Shown here: one piece after another, positions 28,708 to 36,617 of the stretch | Numbering within the stretch: position 1 is the stretch's first letter | How the letters are laid out: each line of letters begins with the position of its first letter | Assembly: GCA_904377855.1 (NCBI GenBank) | Contig: CAJFGS010000003.1 | Coordinates: 1-64,000 of the forward strand | Length of the DNA stretch: 64,000 bases | Reading direction: 5' to 3' | DNA from: Candidatus Avimonas merdigallinarum | GTDB taxonomy: Bacteria; Bacillota; Clostridia; Oscillospirales; Acutalibacteraceae | Program-made: the position numbers and the translations under genes | Notes under the pieces: generated by a model | The model's database searches: none | The model's input: only the letters and a program-made list of their open reading frames with translations | What the model was told of the DNA's origin: nothing

Positions 28708-29292
28708 ATGAGTCTGAAAGAACGGGTATACAGCGTTCTGGTCGTTTCGTCGTCCAAAGCTTTCGACGAAGCGCTGCTGGCTCTGCTCCCCGAATCCAGC
28801 TATAACCCCGTGCATACTGCGGCCAGCGTCAGCGCGGCCAAGCGGGCCTTTTCCGAGCGGGCGTTTGATTATGTGATCATCAACTCCCCTCTGCCGGACG
28901 ACGCAGGGATCCGGTTCGCCATCGATATCTGCGGTTCCTCCGAAGCGGTCGCCCTCCTCATGGTACGCACAGAATTTTACGCCGAGATCTACGACAAGGT
29001 CGCGGAATACGGCGTCTTTACTCTGCCGAAGCCCACGTCAAAGCCTATGCTCGCGGCTGCTCTCGGCTGGATGGCAAGCGCCAGGGAAAGGCTTCGGCAA
29101 TCCGGAAAGAAGACCCTTTCCATCGAAGAGAAGATGAAGGAAATCCGCCTTGTCAACAGGGCGAAATGGCTGCTCATCAGCGAGTTGAAAATGGACGAAC
29201 CGGGGGCCCACCGCTACATCGAAAAGCAGGCGATGGATCGCTGTGTCACCCGGCGGGCGGTCGCGGAGGAAATCATCAAGACCTACTCGTAA
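28708..29292 (+). CDS. ANTAR-domain RNA-binding antiterminator with pseudo-receiver
   Basis: A 194-residue AmiR/NasR-type regulator. Residues 1-125 are a receiver-like domain, followed by a short linker helix. The ANTAR three-helix domain (about 137-192) is seen in SIEEKMKEIRLVNRAKWLLI and DRCVTRRAVAEEIIKTY. In the receiver the acidic pair is replaced by SSS (14-16) and the phosphoacceptor aspartate by Asn59 (DYVIINSPLPD); only Lys108 of the active site is kept. It cannot be phosphorylated in the usual way and must be controlled by a partner or ligand. As the last gene of the glutamate synthase operon, it is the likely antiterminator of the two nitrogen leaders. Confidence 0.9.
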   Translation: MSLKERVYSVLVVSSSKAFDEALLALLPESSYNPVHTAASVSAAKRAFSERAFDYVIINSPLPDDAGIRFAIDICGSSEAVALLMVRTEFYAEIYDKVAEYGVFTLPKPTSKPMLAAALGWMASARERLRQSGKKTLSIEEKMKEIRLVNRAKWLLISELKMDEPGAHRYIEKQAMDRCVTRRAVAEEIIKTYS

Positions 29293-29657
29293 CGGGGGCA
29301 GGGCTGAAACGAAAGCGGCGTTTTCCTCCGGCAGCAGCCTGGCCGCCGTCCGCCGGCGCGCAGCTGCGAGAGAATTTGAAATTTTGCAAAAGCCCTAGGC
29401 CGCGCTCTGAATGCGCGGCATGCGCTGTCCTCTTAAGACGTAATCCCGGCGGCAAGCCCCCTGGGGGACTGCGGGCAGATTTGGCGTTTGCATTTTCAAC
29501 ACAGGCCTCTGATAAGGGCGCGGCTTAATAAGGATGTACAGCCGACTTGTATTGGAGTCCTCTCTATGCCCGCGAAAAGTTTTTTATTTTATGGCTTTTC
29601 ATCGGGCTCCGGCTATGCGGAAGGGAGAAGCGCCAATGGCAAAGATGCCCGGCCGAT
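29293..29657. other. Non-coding stretch downstream of the nitrogen operon
   Basis: No gene is supported in these 365 bases. The few open frames have no ribosome sites or recognisable sequence. The base composition falls towards A/T after about 29500, marking the boundary to the accessory patch. Confidence 0.5.
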
Positions 29658-29756
29658 AGTAAAACGAGGCAGGGGGGATTACCCCCTGCCTCGTTTTACT
29701 TGCCGCTTAAGCAGGCTTCCCTCCCTGTTCGGGGGATCCTGGTTAAGCGGCAAGTA
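29658..29756. repeat. Two overlapping perfect inverted repeats
   Basis: Repeat 1 has 19-bp arms (29658-29676 and 29682-29700, loop GATTA). Repeat 2 has 14-bp arms (29697-29710 and 29743-29756) around 32 bases. The right arm of the first overlaps the left arm of the second by four bases, so both full hairpins cannot form at once. They lie 48 bases past the end of the convergent hydrolase gene. They could act as terminators for both directions, though neither carries a long U-tract. Confidence 0.75.
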
Positions 29757-29803
29757 CGACGGGCGGCGCGATATCCACGCCGCCCGATCCTTTTCTTTTC
29801 CTT

Positions 29804-30793
29804 TTACTGCATCGCCTTTTGGAAGAATTCCGTCATCTTGTCAAAAGGAATCACATCCATCTTATCGTACAGGTCGGTATGCACCGCGCCGGGGATGATG
29901 AACAGTTCCTTATTGCCCGCATAAGGATTGCCTTTCACCATATCAGCAAAAGCGTCCCTGCTGAAGTAACAGGAGTGCGCTTTCTCGCCGTGGATGACAA
30001 GCACGGCGCTGCGGATTTCGTTGCTGTAACGGAGAATCGGCTGGTTTAGGAAGGACATACAGCCGATGACGTTCCAGCCGCCATTCGAGTTCAGGGAGCG
30101 GGGATGGTACCCCCGATTCGTCTTATAGTAGTCATAGTAGTCTTTCACAAAGAAAGGGGCATCCTCCGGCAAAGTGTCCACCACACCGCCGCCAAGGGCA
30201 TAACTGCCGTTTTTATAGTCCTCCAAGCGCTGGGCGTTCATAGACCGCTTTTTGGCGTAGCGCGCCTCCTCGCTGTCCTCGGCGTCAAAGTATCCCCTGG
30301 CGTTTACGCGGGCCATATCGTACATGGTGGAAGCCACCGTTGCTTTGATGCGAGTGTCCAGAGCCGCCGCATTCAGCGCCATGCCGCCCCAGCCGCAGAT
30401 GCCGATAATGCCGATCTTATCCGGGTCTACATCCTCCCGCAGCGAGAGATAGTCCACCGCGGCTTGGAAATCTTCCGTATTGATGTCCGGAGAAGCCATA
30501 TATCGGGGTTGGCCGCCGCTTTCACCGGTGAAAGACGGGTCAAAGGCGATGGTCAAAAAGCCGCGCTCCGCCATAGCTTGGGCATACAAGCCGGCCGCTT
30601 GTTCCTTGACCGCGCCAAAGGGGCCGCAGACTGCAATCGCCGCCAGCTTTTCTTCTGCATTTTTCGGCTTGTAGAGGTCGGCGGCAAGGGGAATGCCATA
30701 ACGGTTGTGAAACGTTATCTTGCGATGATTAACGTTTTTGCTTTCGGGGAAGGTCTTGTCCCACGCTTCCGTTAAAACCAGCTTTTCGTCCAT
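29804..30793 (-). CDS. Alpha/beta hydrolase with GxCxG elbow
   Basis: A 329-residue alpha/beta hydrolase (YcjY/dienelactone-hydrolase-like). The nucleophile elbow reads IGIIGICGWGGMAL, so a cysteine stands where serine is usual. A later VLVIHGEKAHSCYFS supplies the acid region, and IIPGAVHTDLYD the histidine. The substrate is unknown. The start was placed at the sixth codon of the open frame (MDEKLVLTEAW) because GGAGG lies seven bases before it. It partly overlaps the termination region of the small gene upstream, with which it shares a promoter. Confidence 0.85.
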   Translation of the reverse strand: MDEKLVLTEAWDKTFPESKNVNHRKITFHNRYGIPLAADLYKPKNAEEKLAAIAVCGPFGAVKEQAAGLYAQAMAERGFLTIAFDPSFTGESGGQPRYMASPDINTEDFQAAVDYLSLREDVDPDKIGIIGICGWGGMALNAAALDTRIKATVASTMYDMARVNARGYFDAEDSEEARYAKKRSMNAQRLEDYKNGSYALGGGVVDTLPEDAPFFVKDYYDYYKTNRGYHPRSLNSNGGWNVIGCMSFLNQPILRYSNEIRSAVLVIHGEKAHSCYFSRDAFADMVKGNPYAGNKELFIIPGAVHTDLYDKMDVIPFDKMTEFFQKAMQ

Positions 30794-30808
30794 TACAAAA
30801 TCCTCCAT

Positions 30809-31048
30809 TCACTGTGTATCCTCTTGTCCCATGACATAAACCATGTGGTCAAGGCAGTCAATTTTATATTGATCCCGGTGAAGAGCCTCTAGAAGAGACG
30901 CCCTGTGCTTGCTCAGCAGCCGGTACTGCTCTGTGCGCCGCTGCTTCTGTTCCAATTCCAGAAAATGAGCGATTTGAGCATCGTCACACCCGGCGTCCGA
31001 TAGGTTCCTTTGGATCTTGAAAATACGGTCGTTTGTCGCGGCTTCCAT
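30809..31048 (-). CDS. Small helical protein, possibly MerR-tail-like
   Basis: A 79-residue, charged, all-helical protein: KIQRNLSDAGCDDAQIAHFL, then QKQRRTEQYRLLSKHRASLL, ending DCLDHMVYVM. The heptad pattern and the final D-x-x-D/H-x-M-x-Y recall the dimerisation helix at the end of MerR proteins, but no HTH is present. It might therefore be a stand-alone dimer or anti-regulator. It is encoded just upstream of the hydrolase and divergent from the LysR gene. I do not recognise a named family with confidence. Confidence 0.6.
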   Translation of the reverse strand: MEAATNDRIFKIQRNLSDAGCDDAQIAHFLELEQKQRRTEQYRLLSKHRASLLEALHRDQYKIDCLDHMVYVMGQEDTQ

Positions 31049-31127
31049 CCCGGCTTCCCCCTTCTGCCTTTATTATATTTTCCTTTTTCAAAAATAGCAA
31101 ATACCTAATTTAAAACATACAAATTGC

Positions 31128-31156
31128 TTTACAGGCAATAACAGAAAGCGTATACT
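31128..31156 (+). promoter_or_regulatory. Promoter of the accessory LysR gene
   Basis: TTTACA (31128-31133) and TATACT (31151-31156) are 17 bases apart, within an A/T-rich divergent region. GGGAGGAGAGG then leads to the LysR start. Confidence 0.75.
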
Positions 31157-31179
31157 ACCAATAGACGGGAGGAGAGGAA

Positions 31180-32073
31180 ATGGAAATCCGCGTACTGCGT
31201 TACTTTTTAGCGATCGCCAGGGAGGGCAGCATCATAAACGCCGCCAATTTTTTACATGTAACGTCCCCCACCCTTTCCAGGCAAATAAAGGAGCTGGAGG
31301 AGGAACTGGGCCACCAACTGTTCAGCCGCAAAAGCCACAGTATGTCGCTGACATCAGAGGGGATGATATTGCGGAAAAGAGCGGAAGAAATCATTGCCAT
31401 GGTCGATAAAACAGAAGAAGAATTCTCCGCCATGGAAAATACGATAAGCGGCGACATCTATATCGGCGGCGGGGAAACGCAGGCAATTCGGCAGATTGCG
31501 GAAATTGCAAAAGGCCTGCGGGATGATTATCCCGGCATCCGTTATCACCTATACAGCGGCAATGCCCAGGATGTAACGGAACGTTTGGACAAGGGATTAC
31601 TGGATTTTGGTATTCTGATCCAGCCGGCCGATCTCTCAAAATATGATTATCTCGATCTCCCAGACAAAGATACCTGGGGCGTGCTGATGCGCAAGGACAG
31701 CCCGCTTGCGGAAAAAGCATTTGTGGAAAGGCAGGATCTGCTGGATGTACCGCTGATCTGTTCCAGGCAAGCGATCTCACCGCAGCAGACCCCCAACGAG
31801 TTTGCCGATTGGTTTGGAGAAGATTTTGAAAAGCTGGATATCGCGGCCACCTTTAATCTTGTTTACAACGCGGCAATGATGGTAGAAGCGGGAGCGGGCT
31901 ATGCCATTACCATAGACAAACTAGCCAACACATCGGACGGCAGCCCTTTGTGTTTTCGGCCGCTTACGCCCAGGCTGGAATCCGGGCTGAATATCGTCTG
32001 GAAAAAATACCAGGTTTTTTCTCCTGCCGCCACCATGTTTTTGGAAAGGGTAAAAGAAAGATTCCCTATTTGA
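31180..32073 (+). CDS. LysR-type transcriptional regulator
   Basis: A 297-residue LysR protein. The HTH (MEIRVLRYFLAIAREGSIIN, then LHVTSPTLSRQIKELEEELG) is complete and the effector domain begins near GDIYIGGGETQAIRQIAEIA. It is divergent from the small helical protein/hydrolase pair, which it probably regulates, and convergent with the broken aldo/keto reductase. Lower GC than the flanking core genes suggests acquisition with its neighbours. Confidence 0.92.
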   Translation: MEIRVLRYFLAIAREGSIINAANFLHVTSPTLSRQIKELEEELGHQLFSRKSHSMSLTSEGMILRKRAEEIIAMVDKTEEEFSAMENTISGDIYIGGGETQAIRQIAEIAKGLRDDYPGIRYHLYSGNAQDVTERLDKGLLDFGILIQPADLSKYDYLDLPDKDTWGVLMRKDSPLAEKAFVERQDLLDVPLICSRQAISPQQTPNEFADWFGEDFEKLDIAATFNLVYNAAMMVEAGAGYAITIDKLANTSDGSPLCFRPLTPRLESGLNIVWKKYQVFSPAATMFLERVKERFPI

Positions 32074-32129
32074 CCGCGAAAAATGCCGGATATCTTATCG
32101 GCCGGTACCCGAATTTTTATCGCCGCTAT

Positions 32130-32826
32130 TTATCCATGAATTTTCACGCTGTTCAGCTGCCGGGCCGTGCAAAAGCTGCGGTGAGCGATGATCTCGCTAT
32201 GCCCAATATCCATAGCGGCGATAGCCTCCATCTCTTTTGCTGTTAAGGTAAAATCAAAAATATCCAGGTTCTCGGTTATCCGGTCTGTGCGGACGGTTTT
32301 GGGAATGGTGGGAATCCCCCGCTGATAATGCCAGCGCAAGATAATTTGGGCAGCGGTTTTCCCATGTTTTTCCGCGATCTTTACCAGCGTTTTGTGGCGG
32401 AAGATATTCTTCTGGGCCTCTGACAAAGGGCCCCAGGCCTGGGGGGGTGACGCCATATGCCCTCATAACTTTTAGCGCCTCCGCCTGCTGATAAAAGGGA
32501 TGGATTTCCATTTGGTTGACCATGGGCTTTATCTCCTGATTCATACACAGATCCACCAAGCGGTCCGGGGAAAAGTTGCTGACACCGATAGCCCGCACAG
32601 CCCCTTCCGCGTACAGCCGTTCCATGGCCTGCCAGGCGCCATAATAATCGCCAAAAGGCTGATGGATCAAATATAAATCCGGATAATCCAGCCCCCAGAT
32701 TTTTCATGGAGGTGTCAAAGGCTTTCAAAGCGCGGTCATACTCCGCATCCTGTATCCATAGCTTGGTGGTGATAAACAGCTCGCCGCGGGCAAGGCCGGC
32801 TTGCCGCACGTCAGCACCTACCGCCC
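32130..32826 (-). pseudogene. Aldo/keto reductase remnant, two frameshifts and no 5' end
   Basis: Three frames give the C-terminal three quarters of an aldo/keto reductase. They are ARGELFITTKLWIQDAEYDR, then [20 protein letters not shown] to VMRAYGV, then [12 protein letters not shown] to the end. One extra base lies in a C-run at 32692-32696 and one in the seven-G run at 32441-32447. The first 60 or so residues, with the cofactor-binding start and the catalytic Asp and Tyr, are missing; homology stops at about 32826 where the LysR remnant begins. It resembles the intact enzyme at 4820-5668 ([20 protein letters not shown]). Confidence 0.85.
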
Positions 32827-33416
32827 GTCAGCGCACCATTTCCATTGGTTCCTGCGCCCCGGCGCCATTATGGGAGCTGGCGTCTCAGGTCTCCCGGCTA
32901 TATCCGGAAATGACCGTCTCCTCGGAGATGAAGGATACCGGTGTGCTGCTTGACGGTTTAAAAAGCGGCATATATCAGTTCATCATCCTCCCCTTCCCAT
33001 CGGAGGAACCGGGACACTGCTGCTTTCCATTTGAAACCGAGCAGCTTTATTTCTCCCTTCCCCCCGCCCATCCCCTTTCCGGTTCCAAGGGACTTTATTT
33101 TAAGGACATCGATGGGGAAAGCATCCTGCTGTTTTCCCAGATCGGTTTTTGGAGGGAAGTGTGCCGGCAAAAGATGCCGCTCACCCGCGCCCTTGTCCAG
33201 ACAGAGCAGGAGGATTTCCAGGAACTGGTGCAGGCCTCGGCCCTTCCGTCTTTCGTTTCGGATTTGACCATGCGCTGGGCGGGCAAACCGGAAAACCGCG
33301 TGGTGATCCCCGTACTGGATCCGGAGGCCGCCGTTGTTTATCACTTCGTGTGCAAAAAAGAAGAAAAAAAGAAATTGTCCGCCCTGATTCAGAGAACCCA
33401 GACGGACATAGAATAA
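32823..33416 (+). pseudogene. LysR effector-domain remnant
   Basis: From RTISIGSCAPAPLWELA onward this frame is a LysR substrate-binding domain of about 195 residues (YPEMTVSSEMKDTGVLLDGL; LPPAHPLSGSKGLYFKDIDG; SALPSFVSDLTMRWAGKPEN). The N-terminal HTH and linker are absent. The open frame continues left only because it reads antisense across the aldo/keto reductase remnant. It cannot bind DNA as it stands. Confidence 0.85.
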
Positions 33417-33717
33417 AATTAGGATGCAAATCAAGCCTGCGCTACTATTCGCAACGATCTTTTTTAATAGAAGCAGCAGGTCTCTGCCATATAAAAAGCC
33501 CCCATCGCATTATTCCGGAAGGGGGCCCATTCTTCGGTTTTGACATTCCGGACTGTACAATCGATAATACAGAGCGATTTTATGAAAACCGCATGGCGAT
33601 AAAAACAGGGAAGCCGTTCCGGAATCATTGCAGCCGGGCGTTTCCGTTTCTATTCTAGAAGGAGGCATTCTTGTCCTCACCGGCAGAGCCGATGGTCCCT
33701 CCGCTTAGGATACAAAA
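33417..33717. other. Gap with a possible minus-strand terminator
   Basis: No gene is supported. A hairpin near 33497-33530 (CCCCC paired with GGGGG) precedes a T-run on the minus strand. A short cysteine-rich open frame on the minus strand (about 33465-33626) has no ribosome site or known relatives that I recognise. Confidence 0.45.
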
Positions 33718-33753
33718 GGCCCCCGTGGAAGCATCGCCGTTTCCACGGGGGCC
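33718..33753 (-). terminator. Terminator of ireB
   Basis: Perfect 13-bp stem (33718-33730 with 33741-33753), 10-base loop, followed by TTTTG on the minus strand, nine bases after the ireB stop. Confidence 0.8.
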
Positions 33754-33761
33754 GTTCAGCG

Positions 33762-34007
33762 TCAGCTGTTGAGATACGACTGCACCAGAGCGCGCAGCAG
33801 TTCGTCGCGATCCAGCCGGCGGATTAAGCTGCGGGCATTGTTGTGGGTGGTGATATAGGTGGGATCCTCCGAAAGAAGGTAACCGACGATCTGGTTTATC
33901 GGGTTGTACCCTTTCTCCCGCAGAGCGTCGTACACCGCCGTAAGCACCTGTTTCATTTCCTGTTCCTTATCGTCGCCGATGGAAAAGGTCATCGTCCTGT
34001 CCAGCAT
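33762..34007 (-). CDS. ireB: IreB-family regulatory phosphoprotein
   Basis: An 81-residue UPF0297 protein. The conserved core [20 protein letters not shown] and the C-terminal [20 protein letters not shown] are unmistakable. In enterococci IreB is phosphorylated by the PASTA kinase IreK on N-terminal threonines and affects cephalosporin tolerance; two Thr (MLDRTMTF) are present here. In many Firmicutes it stands with a Holliday-junction resolvase (YqgF), which is not next to it here. It lies 114 bases downstream of pheT and may be read as part of that unit. Confidence 0.95.
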   Translation of the reverse strand: MLDRTMTFSIGDDKEQEMKQVLTAVYDALREKGYNPINQIVGYLLSEDPTYITTHNNARSLIRRLDRDELLRALVQSYLNS

Positions 34008-34121
34008 CTAGCCGCCTCCGTTCCGCGTAGTTCTCTTCGGTAGACCTTCCGCTTTCCCCTGCCGAGGGGAAGCTTTGATTGCCTTTCATTATACCGCAAT
34101 AACCGGCGGTTTTCAAGAGGC

Positions 34122-36512
34122 TTATGAACGCAGGATGCATCCTTTTTCGTTCAAATTCTTGAAGATTTTCTGAAGGGCGCCGTCGATTTCCGCATCGGTC
34201 AAGGTCCCCTGCGGCGAACGGAAGGAAAGCGCGTACGCCACGCTCTTCTTCCCGGCTTCAATCTGCGCCCCCTGGTACACATCGAAGAGGGTCACGCTCT
34301 CCAGGTACCGGCCGGCATGGTCGCGGATCGTCTTTTCAATTTCCGCCACCGGCATCTCCTCGTCGCAGAGGAGGGCGAGATCCCGCTCCACTGCCGGGAA
34401 GCGGGGCAGCGGCTGGTAATAGGTGACCGGCTGCCGGACGGCGTACAGCTTCTCCAGATGGACCTCCGCCACGTATGCGCGCACGCCCAGCCCGTACCGC
34501 TGCGCCGTGTCGGGGTGCAACTCGCCGAACACGGCGACGGCCTCTCCGTCCAGCTTCGCGGCGGCCTGACGGCCGGGGTGGAGATACGGTTCCGCCGAGC
34601 GCTCGTACTCCGGCGTGACGCCGAAAGCGGCGAAGGCTTCCTCCACCAGCCCCTTCAGGGTGAAGAAGTCCTCCCCTTCCCCGTACAGGCCGATGGAGAG
34701 CGCCGGCAGTTCCTCGGGCTGCTTGTCGACAGGCAGGGAGTCGGCGATAAAGCGTTTGCTCACTTCAAAGAAGCGGGCCGCCGGGATTTTCCGGGAATAA
34801 TTGGTGGCGAGCACGGTGAGCATGCTGCTGGTCAGCTGGGTGCGCATCACCGAATACTCCTCGCCCAGCGGGTTGAGAAGCGGCACCTGGCGGCGGCGTT
34901 CGTCCTCCGGCACCAGCCCGAGCTGATCCGCCGCCTTGGGGCTGATGAAAGAGTAGGTGGTAATTTCATACAGCCCCTGCGCGGTCAGCCGCCCTTTCAG
35001 CCGGTCGACCGCGATGCGGTCGGGCAGCTTCCGGCCCCGGACAATCTCGCCCCGCATCGGGGTGCCCACAATATGGCCGTAGCCGTACACCCGCATGACT
35101 TCCTCCGCCAGGTCGGCGCGGCCTTCGATGTCGTCCCGGAAAGAGGGGATCGTGCAGGTCAGCACGCCGCCGTCCAGCGTGGTGCGGATATGCAGGCGGT
35201 TGAGGATCTCCGCCATCGTTCCGGCGGGGATTTCCAGCCCGAGCAGGGCGTTGATCCCTTCGGCGGTCACGGTCAGCACCCGTTCCTCCGGCAGGCCGTT
35301 ATTCACGTCGATGATGCCGTCCACGATATCCCCCGCGTCCAGCTCCTCGATAAGCTGGAGGGCGCGGTTCATCGCGTATTCCACGTTCATGATATCCACG
35401 CCCTTTTCAAACCGGGCGCTGGATTCGGTCCGCATCCCCAGGGCGCGGGCGGTCTTGCGCACGCTGTCCCGGCGGAACTTGGCCGACTCAAAGAAGATGG
35501 CGGTGGTGTCGTCCTTGATTTCGCTGTCCAGGCCGCCCATGACGCCGGCGATGCAGGACGGCTCCTGCGCGTCGGCGATCACCAGCATCTCCCCGGTCAG
35601 GGTGTGGGGCTTGCCGTCGAGGGTGGTCATCCGCTCCCCTTCCCTGGCCCGGCGGACGATGATCTGCCCGCCCCGCACGTCCCGCAGGTCGAACGCGTGC
35701 ATGGGCTGGCCGGTTTCCAGCATGACGAAGTTGGTGATGTCCACGATGTTGCTGATAGGGCGCATCCCGGCGGATTTCAGGCACCGCTGCATCCATTCGG
35801 GGGAGGGACCCATCCGCACGTTTGTCACCACCCGGCCGTAATACCGGGGGCAGAGGTCGAAATCCTCCACCTGCACGCGGATATGCTCGCGGACGTCCCC
35901 GCCCTTCGGGGTGAAGGACGGTTCCGGCAGGCGAATCGGCTCTTTCAGGGCGACCGCCACCTCCCGTGCGATGCCGAGCACGCTCTGGCAGTCGGGGCGG
36001 TTGGCGGTGACCGAAAAGTCGATGATCACATCGTCCAGGCCGAGCACCTGGCGCATATCGGTGCCGACCGGGGCCTCGTCCTTTAAAATGAGGATCCCAT
36101 GCACCTCCGCGCCGGGATAGTCCGCCTCCTTCAGGCAGAGTTCCTCGCCGGAGCAGAGCATGCCGTTGGAGGGCACCCCCCGCAGCTTGCCTTTTTTGAT
36201 ATGCACGCCGTTGGGCAGGTGGGAGTCGTGCAGGGCGACCGGCACCAGCGCCCCTTCAAACACATTGTCCGCGCCGGTGACGATCTGCACCGGCTCCGCC
36301 CCGCCCACGTCCAGCTGGCAAACCTGCAGCCGGTCGGCGTCGGGATGCTTTTCCAGCTTCACAATCCGGCCGGCCACCACGTTGTCCATCGTCTGGGACA
36401 AATCCTCGATGCCGTCCACCTCAAAGCCGCTCATGACCATTTTATCGCACAGCTCCTGCAGCGGGACGCGGATGTCCACATACCGCTTGAGCCAGTTCAA
36501 AGACACTTTCAT
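34122..36512 (-). CDS. pheT: Phenylalanyl-tRNA synthetase beta subunit
   Basis: A 796-residue PheT. MKVSLNWLKRYVDIRVPLQE is the standard N-terminus, followed by the tRNA-binding EMAP-like domain (GRIVKLEKHPDADRLQVCQL), B3/B4 editing domain, B5 domain and a C-terminal ferredoxin-fold anticodon domain (PLPRFPAVERDLALLCDEEM). The start follows AGGAAAGG; the longer open frame upstream has no support. It is 105 bases downstream of pheS and shares its T-box control. Confidence 0.97.
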   Translation of the reverse strand: MKVSLNWLKRYVDIRVPLQELCDKMVMSGFEVDGIEDLSQTMDNVVAGRIVKLEKHPDADRLQVCQLDVGGAEPVQIVTGADNVFEGALVPVALHDSHLPNGVHIKKGKLRGVPSNGMLCSGEELCLKEADYPGAEVHGILILKDEAPVGTDMRQVLGLDDVIIDFSVTANRPDCQSVLGIAREVAVALKEPIRLPEPSFTPKGGDVREHIRVQVEDFDLCPRYYGRVVTNVRMGPSPEWMQRCLKSAGMRPISNIVDITNFVMLETGQPMHAFDLRDVRGGQIIVRRAREGERMTTLDGKPHTLTGEMLVIADAQEPSCIAGVMGGLDSEIKDDTTAIFFESAKFRRDSVRKTARALGMRTESSARFEKGVDIMNVEYAMNRALQLIEELDAGDIVDGIIDVNNGLPEERVLTVTAEGINALLGLEIPAGTMAEILNRLHIRTTLDGGVLTCTIPSFRDDIEGRADLAEEVMRVYGYGHIVGTPMRGEIVRGRKLPDRIAVDRLKGRLTAQGLYEITTYSFISPKAADQLGLVPEDERRRQVPLLNPLGEEYSVMRTQLTSSMLTVLATNYSRKIPAARFFEVSKRFIADSLPVDKQPEELPALSIGLYGEGEDFFTLKGLVEEAFAAFGVTPEYERSAEPYLHPGRQAAAKLDGEAVAVFGELHPDTAQRYGLGVRAYVAEVHLEKLYAVRQPVTYYQPLPRFPAVERDLALLCDEEMPVAEIEKTIRDHAGRYLESVTLFDVYQGAQIEAGKKSVAYALSFRSPQGTLTDAEIDGALQKIFKNLNEKGCILRS

Positions 36513-36617
36513 ATTGATGACCTTTCCTTTCCTGCCGCCCTTGCCGCGGCCGTATCCTGTCCGCCCCGCCGCCAGGCGCAATGCTCTCGGTTTCGGCCCG
36601 GCCCCCGGGCCCGCCCG

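Noticed and set aside
29488-29924. Small open frames ahead of the hydrolase
   Set aside because: They read through the perfect inverted repeats and have no supported start or family.
33465-33626. Short cysteine-containing frame on the minus strand
   Set aside because: No ribosome site, no neighbour relation and no recognisable motif.
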